From Calditrichia bacterium (GTDB lineage Bacteria > Calditrichota > Calditrichia > RBG-13-44-9 > J075), in NCBI GenBank assembly GCA_028284905.1, contig JANQQU010000093.1:186001-250000 (forward strand): a stretch of 64,000 bases of DNA, read 5' to 3'. A program made the translations under genes and the position numbers. Positions 52,218 to 61,237 of the stretch are shown piece after piece. The notes below the pieces were generated by a model. It searched no databases and was not told the origin of the DNA. It was given only the letters and a program-made list of their open reading frames with translations. Within the stretch, counting starts at the first letter, position 1. Each line of letters begins with the position of its first letter.

Positions 52218-52295
52218 AGGATATTCTCCTTTTTTATATGTTAAATGTTTTCATTCCTGCTATATTTATGTTTAAAACAAATGAACACCGTTGCA

Positions 52296-52335
52296 AGCTT
52301 GCCCATTTGCCCATTTGCCCATTTGCTCACTTGCT
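52296..52335. repeat. 8-nt array GCCCATTT running into a stop codon
   Basis: Three GCCCATTT units plus two degenerate units (GCTCACTT) lie between the GNAT gene and the cupin gene. The last unit overlaps the GNAT stop codon and its final codons (YSK-stop). Related arrays occur at 14583-14620 and 18176-18244. Confidence 0.83.
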
Positions 52336-52863
52336 ATACGCTTCCGGTATCTCCGGAGGCACATCATCTAAAATTAATTGCATAATGACGATATCCTGCC
52401 AACGCCCGTTCTTAAAGCCGATTTCCCGTTGGCGTCCGACAATTTCATAGCCAAGTTTTTCGTTATAGGCGATGCTGGCGGTATTGTCGGCAAAAATTTT
52501 TGCGACCATGTGGTGATAACCCATTTCCCGGCATTTGTCGATCAGGGCCAGTTTGATGCGAGAGCCATAGCCACGTCGCATCAAGCCGCGCCGCAAATAA
52601 ACCGCGGTTTCGCAACAGAAGCGATAGCCACTGCGATCGCTATATTTTTTGATAATCCCCCAACCAACAATTTGGCCTTCATCTTCCAGAATGAGAATAG
52701 TTTCCCGAAGGTCAAAATTCGTGATTAGCTTCGAAAAATAATCAGTTGATTTCGGTTCACCATCCATCGTTGCATCACCGGCAATGATTGATTCGTTATA
52801 AATTTCCGCAATCGCTGCTGCATCCGCAGTGCTGCAAATTCTTAATGTTGGAGTTTCCGCCAT
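52327..52863 (-). CDS. GNAT-family N-acyltransferase
   Basis: A 178-residue acetyltransferase of the phosphinothricin/aminoacyl type. The core motif is RRGLMRRGYGSRIKLALID (acyl-CoA pyrophosphate loop, Q/RxxGxG/A type), followed by NTASIAYNEKLGYEIVGRQ. The start is placed at 52863 (MAETPTLRI), which has AAAGGA just ahead; a frame starting nine codons earlier is less likely. Next to a racemase and an aminoacylase, the natural substrate may be an amino acid; antibiotic or phosphinothricin acetylation is equally possible from sequence alone. Confidence 0.83.
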   Translation of the reverse strand: MAETPTLRICSTADAAAIAEIYNESIIAGDATMDGEPKSTDYFSKLITNFDLRETILILEDEGQIVGWGIIKKYSDRSGYRFCCETAVYLRRGLMRRGYGSRIKLALIDKCREMGYHHMVAKIFADNTASIAYNEKLGYEIVGRQREIGFKNGRWQDIVIMQLILDDVPPEIPEAYSK

Positions 52864-52896
52864 ACGTCCTTTAACTTTCGTTGCTTGCAAATAATT

Positions 52897-54459
52897 CTAC
52901 TGGTTTTTCAACACTTTTCCCGGTAATACATTATTATCCAATTCGCCATGCCGAATCATCGGCGTGCCATTGACCCAAACATATTCAGTGCCCTGGCTGA
53001 ACTGGCGCGGTACCTTAAAAGTGGCTTTTTCTTTTACATTGGCCGGATCCAAAATCGTTATATCGGCAAAATATCCTTCGGCAATTTCCCCACGCTGGGG
53101 AATGCCCAGCCATTCGGCTGGATAGGAGGTGATTTTCCGAACGGCATGGCCGAAGGGAATTCGTTCATTTCCCAAAGAGTATTGTTCGAGAAAACGAGTG
53201 AATGCGCCATAAGTACGCGGATGCGGATTGCCGATAGGATTGGGCGAATTGACCGGATAGCTCCAGGAATCGCTGCAAATAATCGAATCGTGCCAGAGAA
53301 CACCGGTATCGAGATCGTCCTGCGAGATGCAGTGATAAACGATCCAGGCGTCAGGGTCATTGATTAATATATCTACGACAGCATCGGAGGGGTGTGTGCC
53401 GGTTTTTTCGGCAACTTCCGTAATGCTCATCCCCGGTGCGCCTGGAGCGCTTTCGGTAATAAGCATCATCGCGTCATAGTCGGTTTCCCGGTATTCCAGC
53501 CAATCGGAACTGTGTTTCCGCCAGTCATCGTTCTCCAGCTTTTCTACCAGATGCTTCACGCCGTCTTTCAACGTATCCTTGGGAATAAACGTCCGCAATT
53601 TGGTAGAGACGGCGGTATAAGGATAAATTTCATAATTGAGTGATAAACCTGCTGCCCGGCCATCTTCGATTTTTTTGATAATGCCGGGAATTTTTCCCCA
53701 ATTTGGTTTCTCTGCTGCTTTCAGATGACTGACCAGTACAGAGATATTCGCTTCACGGCCAATCTCGATTGCTTCGTCGATGGATGTCTCCAGGTTCTGG
53801 CGTTCGTCGCGAATATGACTGACGTAAATACCGCCATGGGCTGCTGCCACTTTCGCAAGCGTAATAATCTCCGCTGTATCGGCGAAGCTGCCCGGGGCAT
53901 AAACCAGGCCGGTGGAAAGACCAAGGGAGCCTTCACTCATTGCCTGGGCAAGCATGTCGGCCATTTGGTTGATCTCCCGGGAGGAGACTTCCAGTGCATT
54001 GCTGCAAACCCCTGCCCGCAGCGTGCTGTGTCCGATGTAGGTGGCGATATTAAACGGCAATCCATAATTCTCAATTTGGGTAAACCATTCACCAAGCGTG
54101 CGCCATTGGAAGGTAAAACCAATCTGTTCCGCCAGTTCATCCATCGTTGGCAGCAAAAGATCGCCGATAGGGGCTGAGGATGTGCCACAATTGCCGATCA
54201 CTTCTGTTGTGACGCCCTGGTAGAGTTTGTTATCGCCGGCATTAGGAAGCATATAACCAAGGCCTGTAGAGGCATGGGTATCGATAAAACCGGGGCAAAC
54301 AAAAAGATCTCTGGCGTCGATAACCTCACGTGCGCTGGAGCGGGTTGGTGCTTCACCAACATGAACAATACGCTCACCCTGTATACCAATTGCCAGAGAT
54401 TGCGGATTAACATTGCTGCCATCGAAAATGGTGCCATTCAGAATCAGGTAATCAAGCAA
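52897..54459 (-). CDS. D-aminoacylase/N-acyl-D-amino-acid deacylase family amidohydrolase
   Basis: A 520-residue amidohydrolase. The N-terminal composite domain (LILNGTIFDGSNV) and FVCPGFIDTHAST give the HxD/HxT-like metal motif; TEVIGNCGTSSAP carries the extra zinc-ligand Cys typical of D-aminoacylases. VSHIRDE, VSHLKAAEKPNWG and DSIICSDSWS follow. The enzyme hydrolyses N-acyl-D-amino acids; related members also act on acyl dipeptides. The start is TTG at 54459, with GGAG seven bases ahead. It lies 35 nt after the racemase gene and 33 nt before the GNAT gene, so the three are probably one operon. Confidence 0.85.
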   Translation of the reverse strand: MLDYLILNGTIFDGSNVNPQSLAIGIQGERIVHVGEAPTRSSAREVIDARDLFVCPGFIDTHASTGLGYMLPNAGDNKLYQGVTTEVIGNCGTSSAPIGDLLLPTMDELAEQIGFTFQWRTLGEWFTQIENYGLPFNIATYIGHSTLRAGVCSNALEVSSREINQMADMLAQAMSEGSLGLSTGLVYAPGSFADTAEIITLAKVAAAHGGIYVSHIRDERQNLETSIDEAIEIGREANISVLVSHLKAAEKPNWGKIPGIIKKIEDGRAAGLSLNYEIYPYTAVSTKLRTFIPKDTLKDGVKHLVEKLENDDWRKHSSDWLEYRETDYDAMMLITESAPGAPGMSITEVAEKTGTHPSDAVVDILINDPDAWIVYHCISQDDLDTGVLWHDSIICSDSWSYPVNSPNPIGNPHPRTYGAFTRFLEQYSLGNERIPFGHAVRKITSYPAEWLGIPQRGEIAEGYFADITILDPANVKEKATFKVPRQFSQGTEYVWVNGTPMIRHGELDNNVLPGKVLKNQ

Positions 54460-54494
54460 ATTAAAACTCCGTTTTGGGTCGGTTTAATTAAAAA

Positions 54495-55634
54495 TTACTG
54501 CCGACTTGTGTTCAAGATTTTTTCCGAGATTTGATATTCCCGAATGCGTGCCTCATCCAGCGCTACCGGTGCAGCATCCCCCAAATCGATGCGACCGGAT
54601 GTGTCCATCTCAAAGGGATTCTGAATAATGTCATGGATAAAATATCGGCTGGAAGGGCTGAGGTCATGGGCGGTGGCATTGGGCATACATGCCGCGAGGC
54701 GCAAGTTTAATTGTCTGCCAACCCCGGTTTCGAACATACCACCGACCCAACAGGGAATATCATGATTCTTACAATATTTCAGAATTTTCAACGCTGTTGG
54801 CATTCCACCAACACGGCCCGGTTTGATATTGACTTCGTCCAGCGCCTGCATTTGATGAGCGCTGATGACATCCCCGATATCGGTAATGCTCTCGTCCAGA
54901 CAAATACGCAGTTCCGGGCGTTCTTGCTTTAGTGCCTGACAGAGGTCGATGCGCCGGGGTGCAAAGGGTTGCTCCAGCATTGCCGGACGCTGCTCGGCTA
55001 AGGCTTTCAATAATCCCCAGTCATTTTCACTGAGCGATCCATTGGCATCAAAACCGAGGTAAAGATCCGGAAAGGCTTCCCGAATCGCAGCAACCGTTTC
55101 AACATTCATGCCGGGAGATACTTTTAGCTTTACGCGTGGATAGCCTTCCGAGACGGCTGCACTTACCCGTGCAACGGCTGCCTGTGGGGTGTCGAATAAT
55201 CCTAGCGAGATACCGACCGGCACATTACGTAAATGTTCACCCGGCCAGTTATCGATGAGGTCCGGCCGTTGCTGCCGACGGCGGAGATCAAACACTGCAT
55301 CCAATACGGCGGCGGTGGTAAACGGCCAGTTTCGTACCTTGGCAAGAATCGCCATAATCTCCGCAATGCTGCCCTCTGCAGGCAAGCGGGGAAAAACGAA
55401 TGATTCAATAACGTCGGCAGCGCCGGAAACATACTCTCCGTTAAAATAAGGGTCCGGCCGGCAGGAACTCTCGCCAATACCCCAATTGCCATCACGATCA
55501 GTCCAGCGGACAAAAAGCGCCCGGCGCTCGTTACGAACTCCAATAGCGGACTGAAATGACTCTCGCTGCGGCACAGCAACCGTTAGTAAGGTTAGTTGCT
55601 GCAGGCTGACTTTCTCGGTCAGAATACTATCCAA
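54495..55634 (-). CDS. Enolase-superfamily OSBS/N-succinylamino-acid racemase-like enzyme
   Basis: A 379-residue enolase-superfamily protein. The catalytic lysine is in YPRVKLKVSPGM (KxK), metal ligands are in LGFDANGS, MLEQPF and CLDESI, and the second lysine is in VNIKPGRVGG. The final loop CWVGGMFETGVGRQLN is typical of the MenC/OSBS and N-succinylamino-acid racemase branch. No other menaquinone genes are present, and a D-aminoacylase and a GNAT gene follow, so N-acylamino-acid racemase is favoured over o-succinylbenzoate synthase. The start is TTG at 55634 with a weak AGGAA signal; it is the least certain part. Confidence 0.82.
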   Translation of the reverse strand: MDSILTEKVSLQQLTLLTVAVPQRESFQSAIGVRNERRALFVRWTDRDGNWGIGESSCRPDPYFNGEYVSGAADVIESFVFPRLPAEGSIAEIMAILAKVRNWPFTTAAVLDAVFDLRRRQQRPDLIDNWPGEHLRNVPVGISLGLFDTPQAAVARVSAAVSEGYPRVKLKVSPGMNVETVAAIREAFPDLYLGFDANGSLSENDWGLLKALAEQRPAMLEQPFAPRRIDLCQALKQERPELRICLDESITDIGDVISAHQMQALDEVNIKPGRVGGMPTALKILKYCKNHDIPCWVGGMFETGVGRQLNLRLAACMPNATAHDLSPSSRYFIHDIIQNPFEMDTSGRIDLGDAAPVALDEARIREYQISEKILNTSRQ

Positions 55635-55969
55635 TAGAAAAATTCCTGAATTCTGTTTGAATATTTGAGATATGCAAATTACACAACAAGCGGCATGCTA
55701 AAATTCCGGCGATGTGAAGCAGGCAGAAAAATTGCGGTCGGCATCGTAATTCGCATATCAGGTTAATTTTTCTTCGCCTGTGGCGGATCAAAATTCCGCC
55801 ATATACATAATAATTTGTCGAATAGATTATTTCAAGGAATTAAGAATTTTTAGTGGTATGCACTACAAAAAATCAGGGATGTTGCCTGTTATAGACACAT
55901 CCCCATAGGACCAAACTATAAAATTGTAAGTTAGAGATGAGAAATGAAAACTTAAGAAACGCAGTAATA
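55635..55969. other. 335-nt intergenic region
   Basis: It lies between the racemase start and the stop of the small membrane protein gene (both minus). AT-rich, with no gene, repeat array or strong terminator visible. It should contain the racemase operon promoter. Confidence 0.4.
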
Positions 55970-56467
55970 TTAGCCGATTGTCCTTTCCCTGGGCGGCTTA
56001 GGCGAATTCATTTTTAATGCTAAATAACCACCAATCATTGCGCTTAAAAATTGCATCAGTTTAACACTGAGAAACCACGATTTAAAATATTCATAAAGTA
56101 TATCCGGTGGTATAGACAATTTAAAAATACCGGATTGAACTAATCCCAACAGGACAAGAATGAGAAGGGCGAGAACAGAAACTATCAATTTCGGGAATTT
56201 GGAAATGAGCCAAATGAGAAAAAAGCCAACAAATATCGGAACCAGCACATCACTTAATGTGGCATAAAAAAGCTGATAAAGCACTTCCTCATTAAATAGG
56301 GGACTTTGATCAAGATTCTTGATGAGTAAAGCCAATAACGAAGAAGCGGAAGCGTCTATTACCGCGCCATGAGAAAACTCGGCCGGTAAAAGAGTGTGGA
56401 AAATCGCATAGAGTTTTTGCGACAAGGCGGTAAAAACTGAAAGGGAAAGCTGAAAAGATAAAGCCAT
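55970..56467 (-). CDS. Unrecognised small membrane protein downstream of the GHKL protein
   Basis: A 165-residue protein without a family I recognise. The N-terminal half (about 1-65) looks amphipathic and ends in a Ser/Leu-rich stretch. Two adjacent hydrophobic helices follow (about 75-95 and 97-118), then a third near the C-terminus (about 135-152) and a basic tail (KPPRERTIG). The ATG at 56467 is chosen because AGGAG lies six bases ahead; an upstream start at 56506 lacks this. It begins 110 nt after the giant GHKL gene on the same strand and is its only close neighbour, so a functional link is possible. Confidence 0.65.
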   Translation of the reverse strand: MALSFQLSLSVFTALSQKLYAIFHTLLPAEFSHGAVIDASASSLLALLIKNLDQSPLFNEEVLYQLFYATLSDVLVPIFVGFFLIWLISKFPKLIVSVLALLILVLLGLVQSGIFKLSIPPDILYEYFKSWFLSVKLMQFLSAMIGGYLALKMNSPKPPRERTIG

Positions 56468-56577
56468 AATGCACTCCTGGGTTAAAGTGAAAGTTATATT
56501 TATCACTAATTTAAAAGATGAAGGGTATCTTTTATTATCTGGAGTGGCAGAATCAGGCTAATAGTTAATACAAAAAA

Positions 56578-59500
56578 CTACAATGAAAGTGCTCTGCGGG
56601 ATGCAGAAAGTACCTTACAAAGGTGATATTTACTCCTTTCTTCAGAAGTATACCAGGCAAGTTGAGAATACTGAATAAATCGTGTTTTTAATTTGCGGAC
56701 TTCTGGAGGCAAACCTCTGCCGGAAATAATCACAACTGTCAAATTTGGATATCTTTCTTCGTATTTTTCCAGTGCAGCTCTCATTTTATTGATATCTTCT
56801 TTATAGATCTTTTCCAAAATTCCTAAATGAACAACCAAAAAAGTCGTATCAGCGAGATGGTCTGCAAGCCATTCTTTTAATAAATGACAATAAACGTTGG
56901 GAGCGTCCAAATCTATATACCCTTTTTCCGGTAACCATATATTCATATCCTTCAGGATATCATTAACCTGGCGCTTGGTCAAATGGTCGAATTTGTGATT
57001 AATCGCTTTTTGAATACGCTCATCCAGCAAGACAATTTTACTTAGACCCGCTTCCAACATTTTGAACATTCTAATAGGTGCAAAATGCTCTTTAGCAGCG
57101 GAGTTTTCAATAATAAAACAAGTCGGCTGATTGTATTCGACCGGCTCATAATAAATAATTTTCTGCTTTTCTATAAGCTTTTTTAAAGAGGGTGGATCAT
57201 TTTTAAAAACCATCCCGTGCCTGTCAAAAACAATATATTGCTTATCAGAATTTACTGATAAAACACTCTCAACTTTGGTCGAAGCCTGGCATATATTGTC
57301 ATATTCCCAATTATCCAATACCTGCGAATTTTCCGGGCGGATAAACAGCATTGCTTTGGGATTTTTATGTTTTATCCAGGAGTGCCATAGATTGGACATC
57401 ATCGGATTGGAAACATCCATATTATTTTCGATGGAAAGGTTTAACAGCCAGTATGGGATATGAGGATATTGCTCAAAATTAGGGTCGGTAGTTAAGATAC
57501 GTGTGGGGAGAGCAGTGCGGTTTTTATTAACCAACTCCAAAATTTCAGCCGTAGGATTAACCAGAACTAAAAAAAAGTGTTGTACGTTTTTATATAATAA
57601 ACGTTTGAATTCGGCAACATCAACTATCTGAGAGCCGGAGATTTTCAGACATTCATTTAATTCATCTTTTTCAGGTATGGAATTTTTAGGATCAACAATA
57701 AGCGCCTCATTTGGTGTTGGTAAATAGAATCGATAGCCTAAGTTACCATCAACATCCACCGCTTCTAATAATGGATATTCTTCTGGCATTCCAGTGTCTA
57801 TCAATTCAGGTGCGACTCGCCGCAGGTATGCAGCACAAATTTTCATTTCCAAAATGCCCCAGCCCTCAGAACGGAGTTCCCCTTTTTCGTTGAGGATGGG
57901 TTTTTCGATGATCTGATTAATAAAATCAATCAGTGCGACCGCTTTATTATCTATTGAAATTTTTTCATTGGCATTTTTCAATTTGTCATAGACAATTATT
58001 TCAATCAGGCCATTTTCTTTGCAGATATCCAACATTTCAAAAACGATGTTTAACTCTTTGCTTTTTTCGGGGTTGAATTTATGTTTTGCACTATTTCTAA
58101 TAATATTCTCTAATATTACATAAATGGCATGGGTGCCTAAAAGACCATTGGGAGAGGCAAAAACTAAATCATTCTCAAAATTGCTCAGGTTAACTTCCTG
58201 GCCTTTTTGAAAATAACTAAAATTAATCGTTTCGGAATTCAATGGATCAATACCACTAATGAAATCAAATAAAATTTCCTGCCAGGAATAATTCTCACGA
58301 TCATCTCCAACTGGATTGAAATACCCCATAATATCTCTATAGATCCTCATAGAGGTTTCAACTGCAGGAGTGGCCGTGCAGACATCAGCAATAAAGTCCA
58401 TTCTCGTACGCAGGAAGGATAGAAATGCCTGCATTTTGAAACTGTTATCTTCAAGAAGTTCAGTAAGGTCTGAACTGGTTAAGCGGGCAAAGACATGAGA
58501 ACCCAAATTATGAGACTGATTACGTGCCATGACGGCAGCAACCGCTGATTTCGCCGCAGTCATTAAAGAATATCGGGTTCGAAGTATTTCATCCAATAAA
58601 TTACAGATTTCCCGAAAACGTTTATTCAAATAGGGTGATTCGATATTACAACTGGGTTTTGGAATAATTCCCTGAGGAATTTGGATCGATAGTACCTGAT
58701 CCTGGTGATTATGCAAAACAGCATCATCTACATATGCACTTATTTCCTTGCGGGAAAGTAGCTGAGGGATGGAAATTTTAAGTGCGTTATCTTTAATACT
58801 GTAAAGTGATCGGTTGTCGACTGCTTTTTCAAATTCGATTTTTCCCCATTGGTGCAGACTTTTTATTTTGGATTTCCAATAGATAATTGGATCTGGAATT
58901 TGCCCATTTCGATTGTAATTACTGACAATATTATTTTGCACCCCTTTCAGAAAGGCATCATTGATACCAAATAATGCATCTCTATTGGCAAAATAAGCCT
59001 TAACTTTTTGGACATCTTCGGCATCGGAAAGAAATACGCCCAGATACCCTCTTAAGGCACCATGATCCGGCAATGTGCTATCGTAGACAGGAAAGTAAAG
59101 ATGGTGGACATAGCGGTTGCCTTCATGCGCTGCTGCCCAGCCCTTAACCGTATTCAACCAATCCTGGTAGAATTCTTGATATTCGTTAAAATGAGGAAAA
59201 AAGTGGTCTGAAATTTGTGGTAAAGGAGATCCTCCCTCAATTTGAACATAGGGTAAATTTCCTAATCCCGTTGGTAAATCTGGCCGTAAAACTGCGTGAT
59301 ATGCTTTCTGGGGGGATTTACGGTGAGCACTATGAATAAGGCCGATGTCAAACGCGTGCACCGGTACATGGAAGCGAAAAGTTAAGTGAAAGACGCCGGT
59401 TGCGAAATCGAGCGCGTCAGCGCTTTCACCTCTGGCAATTTGGTCCCGGTAATACTCAATAATACCCGGGCTTTGGCCGGAATTACCCATTACAAGAGGG

Positions 59501-59781
59501 GCGAGTCGCTGAAATAGTGCTCGATTGGAAAGTATATTATCGATTTTATCTCTATCATGACCGGCAATAAAACGGAACGATTCAGAACCATCCGGTTTGG
59601 TTTTGAGCAATGTAAATACCAGACCACCTAACCGGGCGCCACCAAGATCTAGATGTGAAACCAGACTTTTTTGTAAGCAATGCAATTTGTGTGAAATAAA
59701 TATGAATGGTTTACGCTGAAGCAATAAAGCTTGCCATTCATTTTCCGAAAAACGCTGCTTTGAATCGATAACAACCCCCAT
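56578..59781 (-). CDS. Giant cytosolic GHKL (histidine-kinase-like) ATPase protein of unknown function
   Basis: About 1067 residues, no signal peptide. Numbering from a TTG 16 codons upstream (59829), the middle has an H-box-like motif ARNQSHNLGSHVFARL (435-450), then an intact GHKL ATP site: N-box ENIIRNSAKH (574-583), G1-type IIVYDK (611-616) and G2-type EGWGILEMK (655-663). The ~400 residues before and ~380 after match nothing I know; the C-terminus has REC- or CHAT-like beta strands (KIVLLDERI, TFLVVHLGILEKI, TVVIISGRGLPPE). The sensor region lacks TM helices apart from the doubtful N-terminus. The start is uncertain: no ribosome binding site precedes either candidate. Confidence 0.75.
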   Translation of the reverse strand: MGVVIDSKQRFSENEWQALLLQRKPFIFISHKLHCLQKSLVSHLDLGGARLGGLVFTLLKTKPDGSESFRFIAGHDRDKIDNILSNRALFQRLAPLVMGNSGQSPGIIEYYRDQIARGESADALDFATGVFHLTFRFHVPVHAFDIGLIHSAHRKSPQKAYHAVLRPDLPTGLGNLPYVQIEGGSPLPQISDHFFPHFNEYQEFYQDWLNTVKGWAAAHEGNRYVHHLYFPVYDSTLPDHGALRGYLGVFLSDAEDVQKVKAYFANRDALFGINDAFLKGVQNNIVSNYNRNGQIPDPIIYWKSKIKSLHQWGKIEFEKAVDNRSLYSIKDNALKISIPQLLSRKEISAYVDDAVLHNHQDQVLSIQIPQGIIPKPSCNIESPYLNKRFREICNLLDEILRTRYSLMTAAKSAVAAVMARNQSHNLGSHVFARLTSSDLTELLEDNSFKMQAFLSFLRTRMDFIADVCTATPAVETSMRIYRDIMGYFNPVGDDRENYSWQEILFDFISGIDPLNSETINFSYFQKGQEVNLSNFENDLVFASPNGLLGTHAIYVILENIIRNSAKHKFNPEKSKELNIVFEMLDICKENGLIEIIVYDKLKNANEKISIDNKAVALIDFINQIIEKPILNEKGELRSEGWGILEMKICAAYLRRVAPELIDTGMPEEYPLLEAVDVDGNLGYRFYLPTPNEALIVDPKNSIPEKDELNECLKISGSQIVDVAEFKRLLYKNVQHFFLVLVNPTAEILELVNKNRTALPTRILTTDPNFEQYPHIPYWLLNLSIENNMDVSNPMMSNLWHSWIKHKNPKAMLFIRPENSQVLDNWEYDNICQASTKVESVLSVNSDKQYIVFDRHGMVFKNDPPSLKKLIEKQKIIYYEPVEYNQPTCFIIENSAAKEHFAPIRMFKMLEAGLSKIVLLDERIQKAINHKFDHLTKRQVNDILKDMNIWLPEKGYIDLDAPNVYCHLLKEWLADHLADTTFLVVHLGILEKIYKEDINKMRAALEKYEERYPNLTVVIISGRGLPPEVRKLKTRFIQYSQLAWYTSEERSKYHLCKVLSASRRALSL

Positions 59782-59829
59782 GAAAAAGTTATAGATAAGT
59801 ATAAAGAACGAGCTATAGCCATACTGCAA

Positions 59830-60191
59830 AGTAAAATGTGGTAACCAAATCCGAACAGAATGGGTTCACCTGGATACCGAACAATAATCTAATCTAGTAA
59901 TAGTGGGTAGTTGAGACGCCTGAGCAACAGCAAACAATCAGAATCACTCAATTAACTGCTAAAGTAAATTACCAACGATAAAAATTCAACTATTCAAATA
60001 ATATTGTATAAATATACATAACTATATGTGTCGTCAGTTTTCCAAAGTTATCTATTAGAATAAATTTAGAGAATTATGAAAAAAATCTGATTTTATTTAT
60101 CGATGATCGTTTCGGAAGCGTTATGGAATGAAATATTGCGGAGGAAACCGGGATGATAGGGAAGGCTTAAAAGAGATTACTATTCTGTCTA
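59830..60191. other. 362-nt AT-rich intergenic region upstream of the GHKL gene
   Basis: Very AT-rich (especially 59990-60080), with TATA-like words such as TATTGTATAAATATACATA near 60002-60020. It is the only space that can hold the promoter of the GHKL-membrane protein pair. No ORF, array or hairpin of note. Confidence 0.4.
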
Positions 60192-60929
60192 TTAGTGAGA
60201 ATTATACTGCTGCAACCACCAGTCGCGCAAGGGAATGCCACTATCGATAATTGCTTTCCGCAGGGCGGGGATACTATATGGAATGCGTCGCAGGTCTACA
60301 TTTAATTTGCCTTTATTGGCTTGCACGATTGCATACTCTGCCCACTGCATTAGCACCGGTGGATTGCCGGGAATTGGCGTATTGAGGAACGGTTGCCCGA
60401 CACTGCCCGGGTTAATCAGGAGAGTGCTGTCGTGCTGCCGAAGCATTTGGATATGCGTATGGCCACAGGCCATAACGGATGCATTGTGATCGCTAAGCAG
60501 GGAAGTTAACCGATCTGGTGGGGTTGTTGCTAAAAGATTGTCTGTATTAGAGTTAGGAGAACCGTGAAAGCAGAATAACGAATGTTGCTCACTTAGTGGC
60601 TGGGAATAGACCAATGGTAATTTTGCCAGAAATTCGCGGTCTGGTGGGGAAACCTGGGCCGCACACCATTCCAGCACCGGCTGAAGCGGCGGAGCAATAT
60701 GATAGTCTGCAGATTTTTCCGGTTGTAATAAGGCTGCATCATGATTCCCCATCACGCAGGGGATATTCAGGTTCTGTATAATCTCGAGGACTTTTAGTGG
60801 CTCCGGGCCAATCGTGGCAATATCTCCGAGGCAAATAATCGTATCAGCATTTTCCTGCTGAATATCCTCCAGAACCGCTTCCAGTGCAATCGCATTTCCA
60901 TGAATATCCGAAATCAGCGCAACTCTCAT
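60192..60929 (-). CDS. Calcineurin-like metallophosphoesterase (YfcE/MJ0936-like)
   Basis: A 245-residue phosphoesterase with all metal motifs: ALISDIHGNAIALEAVL (DxH), ICLGDIATIGP (GDxxxxGP), CVMGNHDAALL (GNHD), FCFHGSP and VMACGHTHIQML (GHTH), then LINPGSVGQP. It is of the bacterial phosphodiesterase type. GGGAGACCT supports the start at 60929. It is a single gene, divergent from the LamG protein gene. Confidence 0.9.
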   Translation of the reverse strand: MRVALISDIHGNAIALEAVLEDIQQENADTIICLGDIATIGPEPLKVLEIIQNLNIPCVMGNHDAALLQPEKSADYHIAPPLQPVLEWCAAQVSPPDREFLAKLPLVYSQPLSEQHSLFCFHGSPNSNTDNLLATTPPDRLTSLLSDHNASVMACGHTHIQMLRQHDSTLLINPGSVGQPFLNTPIPGNPPVLMQWAEYAIVQANKGKLNVDLRRIPYSIPALRKAIIDSGIPLRDWWLQQYNSH

Positions 60930-61237
60930 AGGTCTCCCATACTTCTTTCCAAGAATTGACTAATTTTACAAAAACCGATTAGCGATGCAAGTGTAATATT
61001 TGCGAATCGGGCATAAACCGTTTTTTTTAATGGTTTTGTTTCAGTCGCTGTCATCACATACGTAACGGTTCACTTTCGTAATATCACTGTTGATACTAGG
61101 GATTTCTTACGGCGAGTGCTTGCTTTAATTGTTCTTTTCCAATATCTCTGTTTTTTGTGAATGTGCTAAGCGGTAGGCTCGCAATAATTTCTGGTCTTAA
61201 ATATTTTTGGTAACTCATGCAAGATGCAGGAGGTTTT

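Noticed and set aside
54495..55634. Menaquinone o-succinylbenzoate synthase (menC)
   Set aside because: The fold fits, but no men genes are nearby and the operon partners act on N-acyl amino acids; the racemase reading is preferred, not proven.
56578..57100. Caspase/CHAT-like catalytic dyad in the C-terminus of the GHKL protein
   Set aside because: VVHLGIL and IISGRG recall the strand-loop pattern, but the order and the missing SGHG and Cys motifs do not support a protease assignment without a structure.
55970..59829. Anti-phage defence island
   Set aside because: Neighbours are a phosphoesterase and amino-acid enzymes; there are no nucleases, reverse transcriptases, integrases or other defence genes. 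Kept only as a hypothesis for the GHKL protein.
61096..61218. Short minus-strand frame starting MSYQKYLRPEIIASL, resembling the start of DUF58 proteins
   Set aside because: Only the first ~14 residues look similar, the frame stops after 40 codons, and no ribosome binding site precedes it. A decayed fragment is possible but not supportable by eye.
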